NCBI GenBank assembly: GCA_029548585.1
Contig: JAKPNC010000085.1
Location: forward strand, 1 to 34,850
Length of the DNA stretch: 34,850 nucleotides
Origin: a bacterium
GTDB lineage: Bacteria > Ratteibacteria > UBA8468 > B48-G9 > JAFGKM01
Direction: 5' to 3'
Part shown: positions 8,000-16,320 of the stretch, piece by piece
Layout: the number at the start of each line of letters is the position of its first letter
How positions within the stretch are numbered: position 1 is the stretch's first letter
Position numbers and translations under genes: made by a program
Notes under the pieces: generated by a model
The model's input: only the letters and a program-made list of their open reading frames with translations
Told to the model about the DNA's origin: nothing
Databases searched by the model: none

Positions 8000-9526
8000 A
8001 TGAAATACGATATCAGGATAGTCAACGCTAACATCATTGACGGGACAGGGAAAAAAGCTTTCGCCGGAGAAGTGGGAATAAAAGACGGATTCATAAGAAA
8101 GGTTGACAGGACGGTTTCTGGAGAAGCTGCGGCCGAGATAGATGCGAAAGGAGATGCGCTCTCCCCGGGGTTCATAGACCTCCACACCCATTGCGCCCAG
8201 GACATTTCGATCAACTACCTGCAGCAGGGCGTCACGACGGTACTCAGCGGAAACTGCGGATTCGGATATGGAAGGATCTCAACCAGGATCACGGACATAA
8301 AGGGCGAGGCACAAGACGGTAAAATCCCTGTCATGGGGCCAAACTTCGCCCTGCTTGCCGGACACAACACGATAAGAATGATGGTTATGAACAGGGATAA
8401 CAGGGCGCCTACCCGGAGCGAAATGGAGAAGATGAAGAAAATTGTCAGGGAGCAGGTGAAAGAAGGCGCCTTTGGTTTTTCAACAGGGCTTTCATATGTT
8501 CCGGGTGCATACTCCAGGACGGAAGAGATTATCGAACTGACAAAAGAGCTAAGGGGTACGAAGGGGTTCTACTGCTCCCACATGCGCAACGAGGGCGCCG
8601 GAGTGGTGGAGTCTGTGGAAGAGATGCTTGAGATAGAAAAGGGAGCGCAGGCTCCCGTCCACATATCCCACCACAAGGTCTGCGGCATAAAGAACTGGGG
8701 AAAAAGCCGCAAAACCATATCATTGATAAAAAAGGCCCGCAAGGAAGGAATAGACATAACCCTCGACCAGTACCCTTACACGGCAAGTTGCGGCACAATA
8801 CAGCTCCTGATGCCTACGTATGCCGGCGAGGGCGGCCCGGAAGAAATCAGGGCCAGGCTCCGGGACAGGAGAAAGGAGATCCTTGAGGACGTCCTCGAAA
8901 AGCTGGACAATTATTACGGCAACGACCTTTCCAGGGTAGTTTTTGTGAACTGTCAGCCGCATCCATCCCTGTCCGGCAAGACCCTTGCCGATGCCGCAAA
9001 GCTTTACGGCAGGAAACCTGATGCCGTGGGAGGGGCGGAAACAGCCCTTGACATAATCCAGGCGAACCCGGTTCACGGCGCAACCATGATGGTCTCTCAC
9101 AGCATGTCGGAAGAAGAGGTAGAATATATATTGAAGTACCCCGAAACATGTGTTGCATCAGACGGTTGGACCGTTCCCCTGAATTCCGGACATCCGCACC
9201 CGAGACTTTACGGCACGTTCCCGAGGGTAATCAGTTTCTATTCGAGGGAAAAGGGGATACTGCGGATCGAAGACGCCGTCAAAAGGATGACTCAACTGCC
9301 CGCCCTCAGGATGGGACTCACCGACAGGGGGGTAATAAAGGAAGATGCCCGGGCAGACATAGCGATATGGAACCCTGAAAAGATAAAAGACAAGGCAACC
9401 TACAAGAAGCCGCACCAGTATCCGACAGGCATTGATTATGTCATAGTAAACGGGCAGTTGACCCTGAAGAAAGGCAAGGCCACGGGAAATTATGCCGGTA
9501 TGTTTCTTACCAGGAAGGACAGGTAA
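8000..9526 (+). CDS. N-acyl-D-amino-acid deacylase (D-aminoacylase) family amidohydrolase
   Basis: 508 aa metal-dependent amidohydrolase that would release D-amino acids from N-acyl forms. An N-terminal beta sandwich with VNANIIDGTGKKAF is followed by the barrel. Metal ligands are in SPGFIDLHTHC (His62 and His64), the family NCG motif (GNCGFG, Cys86) follows QGVTTVLS, FSTGLSYVPG and HMRNEG are present, HISHHK supplies further His ligands, and VASDGW the C-terminal Asp. The C-terminal strands (ADIAIWNPEKI, YVIVNGQLTLKKGKATG) complete the sandwich. AGGGAG precedes the ATG. It is last in the long + strand run. Substrates may be D-amino-acid conjugates from peptidoglycan turnover (inference); a related dipeptide or hydantoin-type substrate cannot be excluded. 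Confidence 0.88.
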   Translation: MKYDIRIVNANIIDGTGKKAFAGEVGIKDGFIRKVDRTVSGEAAAEIDAKGDALSPGFIDLHTHCAQDISINYLQQGVTTVLSGNCGFGYGRISTRITDIKGEAQDGKIPVMGPNFALLAGHNTIRMMVMNRDNRAPTRSEMEKMKKIVREQVKEGAFGFSTGLSYVPGAYSRTEEIIELTKELRGTKGFYCSHMRNEGAGVVESVEEMLEIEKGAQAPVHISHHKVCGIKNWGKSRKTISLIKKARKEGIDITLDQYPYTASCGTIQLLMPTYAGEGGPEEIRARLRDRRKEILEDVLEKLDNYYGNDLSRVVFVNCQPHPSLSGKTLADAAKLYGRKPDAVGGAETALDIIQANPVHGATMMVSHSMSEEEVEYILKYPETCVASDGWTVPLNSGHPHPRLYGTFPRVISFYSREKGILRIEDAVKRMTQLPALRMGLTDRGVIKEDARADIAIWNPEKIKDKATYKKPHQYPTGIDYVIVNGQLTLKKGKATGNYAGMFLTRKDR

Positions 9527-9570
9527 GAAGATCCTCAACGGATACTGAATTGGTACGTGGATGTGGAATT

Positions 9571-9608
9571 AAAGAAAAAAACTTTTGAGGTTACCATCTT
9601 TTTTCTTT
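9571..9608. terminator. A/T-rich inverted repeat after the long operon
   Basis: A perfect 10-bp inverted repeat (9571-9580 with 9599-9608) separated by 18 bases lies 45 bases after the amidohydrolase stop. The arms are AAAG plus six A and six T plus CTTT, so the stem is weak but ends in a T-rich arm. It might serve as terminator of the + strand operon; alternatively it is just A/T-rich sequence. Confidence 0.35.
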
Positions 9609-9697
9609 GTCCGTCCATATCCAGGCTTCTCATTCTGAAATTCCGACACAAGGAATTTAATGTTAAAATTGTTTATAAATAAAGGTGTAGCAAGCTA

Positions 9698-9726
9698 TTC
9701 ATGACAAAATTATAAATTTGTATATT
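9698..9726 (+). promoter_or_regulatory. Candidate sigma70-like promoter for the pre-rplY RNA
   Basis: A weak -35 (TTCATG, 9698-9703), 17-base spacer and good -10 (TATATT, 9721-9726) would start transcription near 9733, exactly before the first strong hairpin. The surrounding 9660-9730 is markedly AT-rich. Confidence 0.4.
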
Positions 9727-9732
9727 CTTTTT

Positions 9733-9936
9733 AGTCGAAGGTTCTATCCTTCGCGTAATGCAACGTCTCATTTTAGCGAACCTAAAGTACACCCTCTGAA
9801 GCTTCAGTGCAGGAGGGTTTGACCGCCGTAACCCTGGTAAAGAAGGGGGCGGTGGCTGCCGTTTTCAGATAAACAGGCATAATGCCTTTCTTATGTATGT
9901 TGAATTTCAGGCAAGGTTTGAAAACTTGCTTTTTTT
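9733..9936 (+). ncRNA. Candidate structured leader RNA or sRNA upstream of rplY
   Basis: About 200 bases without a credible ORF but with ordered secondary structure. Stem 1 is CGAAGG/CCTTCG (9736-9753, 6-base loop). Stem 2 is ACCCTC/GAGGGT (9791-9796 with 9813-9818), enclosing the palindrome TGAAGCTTCA. Stem 3 is ACCGCC/GGCGGT (9822-9827 with 9848-9853), extended inside by CCCT/AGGG. Stem 4 is AGGCA/TGCCT (9875-9887). An intrinsic terminator closes it at 9911-9936. The block at 9780-9870 is GC-rich in an AT-rich gap. It does not show the conserved cores of SRP RNA, tmRNA, RNase P, or the TPP, FMN, cobalamin or c-di-GMP riboswitches. Position before rplY suggests an L25 autoregulatory leader or an attenuator, but an independent sRNA is equally possible. 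Confidence 0.42.
9911..9936 (+). terminator. Intrinsic terminator before rplY
   Basis: GCAAG (9911-9915) pairs with CTTGC (9925-9929), with possible extension into the loop, followed directly by seven T (9930-9936). It lies 72 bases before the rplY start, a position compatible with attenuation of rplY or with ending a separate small RNA. Confidence 0.7.
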
Positions 9937-10008
9937 GCTTTATTATGGTAAATTTAATAATTGTTTTGCTCTTTTGGGAAGATTTAAAATTTCAGGAGGT
10001 GTTACTTT

Positions 10009-10722
10009 ATGGAAGAATTGCTTTTTTACGCGGAAACGAGAGAGGGAAAAGGCACAGGAGCCGCCAGGAAAACGAGGGCGGCAGGATTCATTCCGGGGAT
10101 TCTCTACGGCGTGGGACACGATTCCTGCCAGATCAGGCTTGAAAAGAAAAGCACGGAAAAGATCATCAGGAAGCTTGAGTCTCATAACGTCATAGCATCC
10201 CTTGTCCTGAAAAAGGACGGGAACGAAGAGAAGATAAGGACTCTTCTCAAGGACGTGCAGATCCAGCCGGTGAAGGGAGACGTGATACATCTTGATTTCT
10301 ACAGAATCAGGATGGACAAACCCATCAGGATGCAGGTTCCCATACACCTGGCAGGAACGGCTCCGGGCCTCGAGCAGGGCGGAATAATGGAGCATGATCT
10401 CAGGGAACTCGAGATCCAGGCACTGCCTGACAGGATGCCGGATAAAATCGAAATAGACGTATCCAACATGCAGATCGGGGATACCGTCCTGGTCAGGGAC
10501 ATAAGGATTGCCGAAGATGTGGAAATCATAGACGAGCCCGAAAAGACCATCATCTCCATGCTGGCTCCCAAGGTTGTGAAGGAAGAGGTTGAAGGAGAAG
10601 AAGCGACCGGAGAAGCTGAAACGGCGGTAAAAGAAGAAACGGCCGAACCGGAAGTAATCTCTCAGCAGAAAGCAGAGGAGAGACGCAAGGAGAAGGAGAA
10701 GGATAGCCAGAGCAAAAAATGA
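10009..10722 (+). CDS. rplY: 50S ribosomal protein L25 (TL5/CTC form)
   Basis: 237 aa, the long CTC/TL5 form. The N-terminal L25 domain (about 1-95: ETREGKGTGAARKTRAAGFIPGILYG, LLKDVQIQPVKGDVIHLDFYRI) binds 5S rRNA. The beta-rich C-terminal domain (about 96-190: VPIHLAGTAPGLEQGGIMEHDLRELEIQALPDRMPDKIEIDVSNMQIGDTVLV) follows. A Glu/Lys-rich disordered tail of about 45 residues ends the protein. A very strong ribosome site AGGAGG (9994-9999) lies 9 bases before the ATG. The stop overlaps the pth start (ATGA), a classic rplY-pth pairing. Expression may depend on the leader and terminator upstream; a weak TTGTTT/TAAAAT pair just before the ribosome site could be an additional promoter. Confidence 0.95.
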   Translation: MEELLFYAETREGKGTGAARKTRAAGFIPGILYGVGHDSCQIRLEKKSTEKIIRKLESHNVIASLVLKKDGNEEKIRTLLKDVQIQPVKGDVIHLDFYRIRMDKPIRMQVPIHLAGTAPGLEQGGIMEHDLRELEIQALPDRMPDKIEIDVSNMQIGDTVLVRDIRIAEDVEIIDEPEKTIISMLAPKVVKEEVEGEEATGEAETAVKEETAEPEVISQQKAEERRKEKEKDSQSKK

Positions 10723-11321
10723 AGATCTTCATCGGTCTTGGCAATCCGGGACCCGAATACGAAGATACCAGGCACAACGTCGGGTTCAGGGTGATAGATG
10801 AGCTCAGGAAGAGACACGAACCCTTCGACGGCGTAAAAACCGAGTATTGCAGGGGATGGATGTCCAGGATGGCAGGAAAGGAAGTTCTGCTGGTCAAACC
10901 CAAGACCTTCATAAACCAGAGCGGCATTGCAGTGAAAAAACTTTTTGACAGGTACGGCGGCGACCTGGAGGATTACGTGATTATCCATGACGACCTCGAC
11001 ATAGAGGTCGGAAGGATAAAGATCATAAGCAAGAAAGGGCCCGGAGGACACAACGGAATCATATCCATAGTCAGCATTCTCGACAGCAGGGATTTCGTCC
11101 GGGTCAGGATAGGGATTGGCCGGGAGAAGGCAGGCAATTCCTACGTTGATTACGTTCTGGCGCCCTTCACCACGGAAGAAGCCCCGTGCGTGGAAAAATC
11201 CGTACGGACGGCGGCAAGCGCCTGCGAAGAGATGGTGAGGAGCAGTACGGCAAAAGCCATGAGCCTTTACAACTCTGAAAAAAGCAAGCCGGGAGACAGG
11301 TCAGAACGGCCCGGAGATTGA
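10719..11321 (+). CDS. pth: Peptidyl-tRNA hydrolase
   Basis: 200 aa. Recycles tRNA by cleaving peptidyl-tRNA dropped from ribosomes. Family residues are all visible: Asn9 in GLGNPGPEY, catalytic His19 in TRHNVGF, KPKTFINQSG, the Asp of HDDLDIEVG, and GPGGHNGIISI. The ATG overlaps the rplY stop codon, so translation is probably coupled. The last 15 or so residues (SEKSKPGDRSERPGD) are a charged tail beyond the usual core. Highly confident. Confidence 0.95.
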   Translation: MKIFIGLGNPGPEYEDTRHNVGFRVIDELRKRHEPFDGVKTEYCRGWMSRMAGKEVLLVKPKTFINQSGIAVKKLFDRYGGDLEDYVIIHDDLDIEVGRIKIISKKGPGGHNGIISIVSILDSRDFVRVRIGIGREKAGNSYVDYVLAPFTTEEAPCVEKSVRTAASACEEMVRSSTAKAMSLYNSEKSKPGDRSERPGD

Positions 11322-11414
11322 AGCAGTTTTTATGGAAAGAAAGCACGAAAAAGGTAAAAAGAACCCTCAGATAAGAGAAAACGGATCTCATCGCGGGGGT
11401 AAAGGAGAAAAAGA

Positions 11415-13502
11415 ATGGAAGGAATGGGGATTCAGGTTTTTACTATAGTTAGCGCGCTCTTTGCCATTGCTTTCACTATTATCCTCACCAAGAGCATCAT
11501 GAGGAAAAAGGAAGGCACACCCGAAATGGTGGAGATAGCCCAGGCGGTAAAGATCGGGGCAAAAGCCTACCTGGCAAGACAGTACAAAGGAGTCAGCATT
11601 TTCTTTGCCATCGTCTTTGTCCTGCTCCTGATCCTGGCAAAATTTAACTACATGAGCCTTTTTGTTCCCTTCGCTTTTATTTTCGGAGGTTTCTTTTCCG
11701 CGTTGAGCGGCTACATAGGCATGACAGTGGCAACAAACTCTTCTGCAAGAACCACTTCTGGGGCAAAGAATTCCCTGAACGAAGCCCTGAAGATAGCATT
11801 CTCGTCGGGCCTTGTAATGGGACTGACGGTCGTGGGACTCTCTCTCCTTTTCATCGGAGTGGGATATACGGCTGTCAGGTGGGTGGGAGCAATGAAGGGA
11901 TTTGACATCAATTACGTTGCGTCAACCCTTGTCTGTTTCGGAATGGGAGCCAGCGCCCAGGCTCTTTTTGCAAGGGTCGGCGGAGGTATATTCACCAAGG
12001 GAGCGGACGTGGGAGCAGACCTCGTGGGAAAGGTTGAGGCAGGCATCCCCGAAGATGACCCGCGCAATCCCGCCGTCATTGCGGACAACGTGGGAGACAA
12101 CGTTGGAGACATAGCGGGAATGGGAGCGGACCTTTACGAGTCTTACATAGGCTCGATCCTTGCCTCCATGGCACTCGCTGTAACCGCAGGGCTGGGATGG
12201 AAAGGCATCTCCCTTCCCCTGGCGATATCGGCCATAGGCATATTTGCCTCCATAATAGGTTCATTGCTTGTAAAGGTCAGGGATGACGCAACCCAGGCCA
12301 ACCTCCTGATGGCTCTCAGGAAAGGAATGTGGGGAGCGGCAATAATAGTGATAGTGGCTTCCTATTTCGCAATAACCACAATCCTCGGCCCGGGCTACTC
12401 GAGACTCTTCGGCTCGGTTATATCCGGGGTAGTGGCAGGTATCCTCATAGGCTTCTTCACCGAATTATACACATCGGACAATTATGCGCCCACGAAAAAC
12501 GTGGCAAAGTCAGCCCTGACAGGACATGCTACTGTCATTATAGAAGGACTTGCAACGGGCATGGCTTCCACAGCGATACCCGTGATGGTTATCGTGCTTG
12601 CATCCATAGCCGCATACTTCATCCCCGGCGGATCTTCCAATCCTTCGTTGGGTCTTTACGGGATTGGACTCGCCTCGGTGGGACTGCTAAGTACCCTGGG
12701 CATATCCCTGGCAACCGATTCCTACGGGCCGGTGGCGGACAACGCCGGAGGAAACGCCGAGATGACCCACCAGCCGCCGTTCGTAAGGCAGAGAACAGAT
12801 GCGCTTGACTCTCTCGGGAACACCACGGCTGCAACCGGCAAAGGTTTCGCCATAGGTTCGGCCGCTCTTACGACCCTTGCGCTTATTGCCGCCTTCAAGG
12901 AGCAGGTTCTCATGCTGGGAGGAACGCTCGACCTGTCCGTCATGAACGTCAGACTTCTTTGCGGCCTCTTCATAGGGGCAATGTACCCGATGTTCTTCTC
13001 CTCCATGGCGATGAGAGCCGTCGGAAGGACCGCCCAGTCCATCGTTGAAGAGGTAAGAAGGCAGTTCAGGGAGATAAAGGGAATCATGGAAGGAAAAGCA
13101 AAGCCGGATTATGCCAGGGCAGTTGACATATGCGCCAGGTCAGCCCAGCAGGAGATCCTTCTGCCTTCGGCAATAACGATTATTCTTCCAGTGGCAACAG
13201 GCCTTTTCCTTGGAGTGGAAGCCCTGCTCGGACTGCTTATCGGCGCGCTGACAAGCGGATTCGTTCTTGCCATCATGATGGCGAACGCAGGGGCGTCATG
13301 GGATAACGCCAAGAAGCATATTGAATCAGGCAACTTCGGCGGAAAGGGAACCGACGCGCACAAGGCCGCGGTTACCGGAGACACGGTGGGAGATCCTTTC
13401 AAGGATACGGCAGGACCTTCTCTCAACATACTGATAAAACTGATGTCAGTCGTTGCGATAGTCTTCGCATCGTTTATTGTAAAGAACGCTCTCTTCAGGT
13501 AA
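11415..13502 (+). CDS. hppA: Membrane pyrophosphatase, K+-dependent, probably Na+-pumping
   Basis: 695 aa with about 16 membrane helices. Couples PPi hydrolysis to cation export. The substrate-binding loops are intact (DVGADLVGKVEAGIPEDDPRNPAVIADNVGDNVGD; TDSYGPVADNAGGNAEM; GDTVGDPFKDTAGPSLN). The K+-dependence motif reads GNTTAATGKG with Ala472 and Gly475, as in K+-dependent enzymes; K+-independent ones carry Lys and Thr there. In helix 6, DLYESYIGS keeps Glu242 at the position found in Na+-PPases, whereas K+-dependent H+-PPases shift it by a helical turn. Subtype is therefore inferred as Na+ (or dual Na+/H+). AAAGGAG lies before the ATG. It starts 93 bases after pth and is followed by a strong terminator. 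Confidence 0.95.
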   Translation: MEGMGIQVFTIVSALFAIAFTIILTKSIMRKKEGTPEMVEIAQAVKIGAKAYLARQYKGVSIFFAIVFVLLLILAKFNYMSLFVPFAFIFGGFFSALSGYIGMTVATNSSARTTSGAKNSLNEALKIAFSSGLVMGLTVVGLSLLFIGVGYTAVRWVGAMKGFDINYVASTLVCFGMGASAQALFARVGGGIFTKGADVGADLVGKVEAGIPEDDPRNPAVIADNVGDNVGDIAGMGADLYESYIGSILASMALAVTAGLGWKGISLPLAISAIGIFASIIGSLLVKVRDDATQANLLMALRKGMWGAAIIVIVASYFAITTILGPGYSRLFGSVISGVVAGILIGFFTELYTSDNYAPTKNVAKSALTGHATVIIEGLATGMASTAIPVMVIVLASIAAYFIPGGSSNPSLGLYGIGLASVGLLSTLGISLATDSYGPVADNAGGNAEMTHQPPFVRQRTDALDSLGNTTAATGKGFAIGSAALTTLALIAAFKEQVLMLGGTLDLSVMNVRLLCGLFIGAMYPMFFSSMAMRAVGRTAQSIVEEVRRQFREIKGIMEGKAKPDYARAVDICARSAQQEILLPSAITIILPVATGLFLGVEALLGLLIGALTSGFVLAIMMANAGASWDNAKKHIESGNFGGKGTDAHKAAVTGDTVGDPFKDTAGPSLNILIKLMSVVAIVFASFIVKNALFR

Positions 13503-13562
13503 CAGGATATCCAATATCCAACAACTCTGTTACAGAAAGAAGAGGCTGCAGGAATAAAAGAA

Positions 13563-13600
13563 GGGCGGTTTGGCCTTAAAGGCAAACCGCCCGGTCTTCT
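13563..13600 (+). terminator. Intrinsic terminator after hppA
   Basis: GGGCGGTTT pairs with AAACCGCCC (13563-13571 with 13584-13592), with an inner GCC/GGC, giving a stem of about 12 bp. It is followed by a T-rich run (GGTCTTCTTTCTCC). It separates hppA from the malic enzyme gene. Confidence 0.8.
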
Positions 13601-13648
13601 TTCTCCTTCACAGGCCGGCAATCGGGACATGGCAAAGCGGGGTACGAT

Positions 13649-14815
13649 ATGAAACAGGACATATACGAACAATCCCTTGAACTTCACAGGAAATCGAGAG
13701 GCAAGCTCGAGATAAGATCGAAGGTGGCCCTTGCAGACAAGAACGACCTTTCTCTCGCGTACACCCCGGGAGTGGCCGAGCCTTGCAGGAAGATACAATC
13801 AGATAGAAAGCTGGTATACGAATACACGTCAAAAGGCAATACCGTGGCCGTGGTAACAGACGGCAGCGCTGTCCTGGGACTCGGAAACATAGGAGCAGAA
13901 GCGGCCATCCCCGTGATGGAGGGAAAATCCATATTGTTCAAGGAATTCGGCGGCGTCGACGCCTTTCCCATATGCATATCGAGCCAGGATACGGAAGATA
14001 TCGTCAGGACTGTTTCCCTGATCTCCCCGGGCTTTGGAGGCATAAACCTTGAAGATATTTCTGCGCCAAGGTGTTTTGAGATAGAAAGAAGGCTCGTGGA
14101 AACCCTGCCCATACCCGTTTTCCACGATGACCAGCACGGGACCGCAGTGGTTGTCCTTGCCGCCCTTTTAAATGGCCTGAAAGTCGTTGAAAAAAATATC
14201 TCCAATGTCAGGATAGTAATAAACGGGGCAGGCGCGGCAGGCATTGCCATAGCGAGATTCCTGCATAACGCTGGAGCGGGCAGCATAACTCTCTGCGACA
14301 CAAAAGGAATCATCTGCCGCGACAGAACGGAAAACATGAACTTTGCAAAGGAAGAGGTGATGAAATACCTCGCCCCTTCAAAAAGGGGATCCCTGTCGGA
14401 TGCCATGAAAAACGCCGACATCTTCATAGGGGTATCCGGTCCCGATACGGTAAAGGAAGAGATGGTCAGGGAGATGAACGCCGGATCAATAGTGCTTGCC
14501 ATGTCAAACCCCGTGCCCGAAATAATGCCGGAAAAGGCAAAAAAAGCGGGGGCGGCCGTTGTCGGCACAGGGAGAAGCGACATGCCTAACCAGATAAATA
14601 ACCTTCTTGCTTTTCCCGGCATATTCAGGGGGGCGCTTGATGCAAATGCGAGAAAAATCACCGAGAAGATGAAACTTGCCGCAAGCAGGGCGATTTCATC
14701 ACAGGTGCCGGAAAACAGGCTTAACAGCGACTTCATAATACCGTCGCCTCTCGACAGGGAAGTCGGAAGGGCCGTGGCAAGGGAAGTTGCCGCCGCCTGG
14801 CGGCAAGAAAATTGA
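13649..14815 (+). CDS. NAD(P)-dependent malic enzyme, short form
   Basis: 388 aa. Oxidative decarboxylation of malate to pyruvate. The malic domain has LAYTPGVAEPC, TDGSAVLGLGNIGAEAAIPVMEGKS, LFKEFGGVDAFP and the metal-binding stretch NLEDISAPRCFEIE with PVFHDDQHGTA. The NAD-binding domain has INGAGAAGIAIARFL, LCDTKGII, ADIFIGVSGP and VLAMSNPVPEI. The short bacterial form lacks the phosphotransacetylase-like tail of MaeB. The Asp of LCDTKG at the end of beta 2 favours NAD over NADP, but this is only a guess. The promoter is not evident and the ribosome site is weak (GCGGGG). Convergent with ruvX. Confidence 0.93.
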   Translation: MKQDIYEQSLELHRKSRGKLEIRSKVALADKNDLSLAYTPGVAEPCRKIQSDRKLVYEYTSKGNTVAVVTDGSAVLGLGNIGAEAAIPVMEGKSILFKEFGGVDAFPICISSQDTEDIVRTVSLISPGFGGINLEDISAPRCFEIERRLVETLPIPVFHDDQHGTAVVVLAALLNGLKVVEKNISNVRIVINGAGAAGIAIARFLHNAGAGSITLCDTKGIICRDRTENMNFAKEEVMKYLAPSKRGSLSDAMKNADIFIGVSGPDTVKEEMVREMNAGSIVLAMSNPVPEIMPEKAKKAGAAVVGTGRSDMPNQINNLLAFPGIFRGALDANARKITEKMKLAASRAISSQVPENRLNSDFIIPSPLDREVGRAVAREVAAAWRQEN

Positions 14816-14906
14816 GGGAGGGTTTCTTCTCACGTTATCCTCTCTTGTTATCCAGAATCCCGCCCCTCACTGGATCCTCCGCCTGAATGGAGATGGGAAA
14901 ACGTAT

Positions 14907-15335
14907 TCAATAATAGTCTTCTTCCCCATGTTCTCTGAGGGAATCGAGATAATTCTGCAGGATAATCTGGGCTGCAAGCCTGTCAATGACCTTCTTCCTC
15001 TTCTTCCTGCTCAGGTCGGCCTCTATTAGTATGGAATCGGCCTGCCTGGAGCTCAACCTTTCATCAAAAGGGATAAAGGGAAGGGAAATCGACTCTTTAA
15101 GCAGAGAGACGAAAGCCATCGACTTTTCAGTCTGGCCGCTCATGGATCCGTCCATCCTCAGGGGCAGGCCGTAAACGATACTCTCGACCCCGTATTTTTC
15201 AACGAGTCCGCGGATCTTGACGGCTTCGCTTCCATCCCTTTCGATATTGCCAATGCCCCTGGCAAAAGACTTGCCTTCATCGCTGACGGCAACCCCTATC
15301 CTCCGGTCTCCGATATCAAGGCAGAGTATCCTCAT
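14907..15335 (-). CDS. ruvX: RuvX/YqgF family RNase H-fold nuclease
   Basis: 142 aa. RNase H-like fold protein, classically called putative Holliday junction resolvase and implicated in pre-16S rRNA maturation. Family motifs are LCLDIGDRRIGVAVSD (first catalytic Asp), GLPLRMDGSMSGQTEKSMAFV, PFDERLSSRQAD (catalytic Glu region) and a late IDRLAAQIILQNYLD carrying the last Asp. It is last in the - strand run after folP, separated by about 110 bases. It ends 91 bases from the convergent malic enzyme gene. Confidence 0.92.
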   Translation of the reverse strand: MRILCLDIGDRRIGVAVSDEGKSFARGIGNIERDGSEAVKIRGLVEKYGVESIVYGLPLRMDGSMSGQTEKSMAFVSLLKESISLPFIPFDERLSSRQADSILIEADLSRKKRKKVIDRLAAQIILQNYLDSLREHGEEDYY

Positions 15336-15447
15336 TTTTTAACGTTAAAATGTTATTCAGCCGACAAAACCTCTTTTGCCGGAAGCGAAAGCGCAACTTT
15401 TATCGCCCCGGACCCGGGTAGCTCCGGAAAAGCAGGACGAACTCTTT

Positions 15448-16311
15448 TTACGGGGATAAATCCCCCGAAGCCGATTCTATTGCCCTGGCAACCCGCAGAA
15501 CCCTGGCTGTTTCTGCCACATCGTGCACCCTGAAGATGCATGCCCCGCGAAGATACGAAACAACCGCGCACGCAAGCGAAGCCCCGAGCCTCTGCTCAGC
15601 GGGCAGGCCGTCAAGAATCTTGCCTATGAATGATTTCCTCGAAGCCCCTACCATCACCGGCCTGCCGAACTTCCTGAAGGCTCCGATGCCGTTAAGTATC
15701 CGCAGGTTGTCTTCAAGCCGTTTGCCAAAACCAATGCCGGGGTCGATGGCAACCTTCCCGGGATCTATCCCGTTTTTTTCAAGGAATCCGAGAGATCTCT
15801 CGAAAAAGAGTGAGATCTCACTTTCCACATCCTCGTATGACGGGTCATCCTGCATGTCGGCCGGGGTGCCCTGCATATGCATTAACACATACCCGCAGCC
15901 CGAATCCCTGACTACTGAAAGAAGCCCTTTATCCATGGAAAAAGCCGAAATGTCGTTTATGATAGAGGCCCCCGCCTCCAGGGCTTTTTCTGCAACTGCC
16001 CCCTTGTAAGTGTCGCAGGAAAGAAGCGCCCCCGTTTTCCCGGCCAGGGCTTTTATAACGGGCGCCACCCTGCTTATCTCCTCGGCCGCCGATACACGCC
16101 GGCTTCCCGGCCTGGTAGACTCTCCTCCCACGTCTATGATGCCGGCGCCTTCATCGGCCATCCTGAGGCCCCTGTCAACCGCATCTTCGTAATCCAGGCT
16201 CTTCCTGCCGTCGTAGAAGGAGTCGGGGGTAACGTTGAGTATTCCTATTATGCAGAATGGAGATACGCCAAGATCTTTGCCGCCCTTGATCTTCCAGGAA
16301 TATTCGGACAT
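15448..16311 (-). CDS. folP: Dihydropteroate synthase
   Basis: 287 aa. Folate biosynthesis: joins p-aminobenzoate to dihydropterin pyrophosphate. TIM-barrel motifs are clear: GILNVTPDSFYDG, IIDVGGESTRPGSRRVSAAEE, LSCDTYKGAVAEKAL, IINDISAF, VAIDPGIGFGKRLEDNLRIL, VMVGASRKSFIG and a final FRVHDVAETARVL. It starts 9 bases after the M19 dipeptidase stop. Length is typical. Confidence 0.95.
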   Translation of the reverse strand: MSEYSWKIKGGKDLGVSPFCIIGILNVTPDSFYDGRKSLDYEDAVDRGLRMADEGAGIIDVGGESTRPGSRRVSAAEEISRVAPVIKALAGKTGALLSCDTYKGAVAEKALEAGASIINDISAFSMDKGLLSVVRDSGCGYVLMHMQGTPADMQDDPSYEDVESEISLFFERSLGFLEKNGIDPGKVAIDPGIGFGKRLEDNLRILNGIGAFRKFGRPVMVGASRKSFIGKILDGLPAEQRLGASLACAVVSYLRGACIFRVHDVAETARVLRVARAIESASGDLSP

Positions 16312-16320
16312 GTTATCTCT

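Noticed and set aside
9571..9936. tRNA, SRP RNA, tmRNA or RNase P RNA in the gap before rplY
   Set aside because: No T-arm consensus and no conserved core of these RNAs is seen.
13684..14736. 350-codon - strand open frame opposite the malic enzyme gene
   Set aside because: The + strand frame has all malic enzyme motifs; the antisense frame has none.
14787..14806. Perfect 8-bp hairpin TTGCCGCC/GGCGGCAA at the end of the malic enzyme gene as terminator
   Set aside because: Inside the coding sequence and not followed by a T run in either direction.
15353..15571. Small - strand frame between folP and ruvX (72 codons)
   Set aside because: The first half overlaps folP and the codon pattern is not convincing; the 35 or so codons in the gap have no ribosome site or homologous feature.
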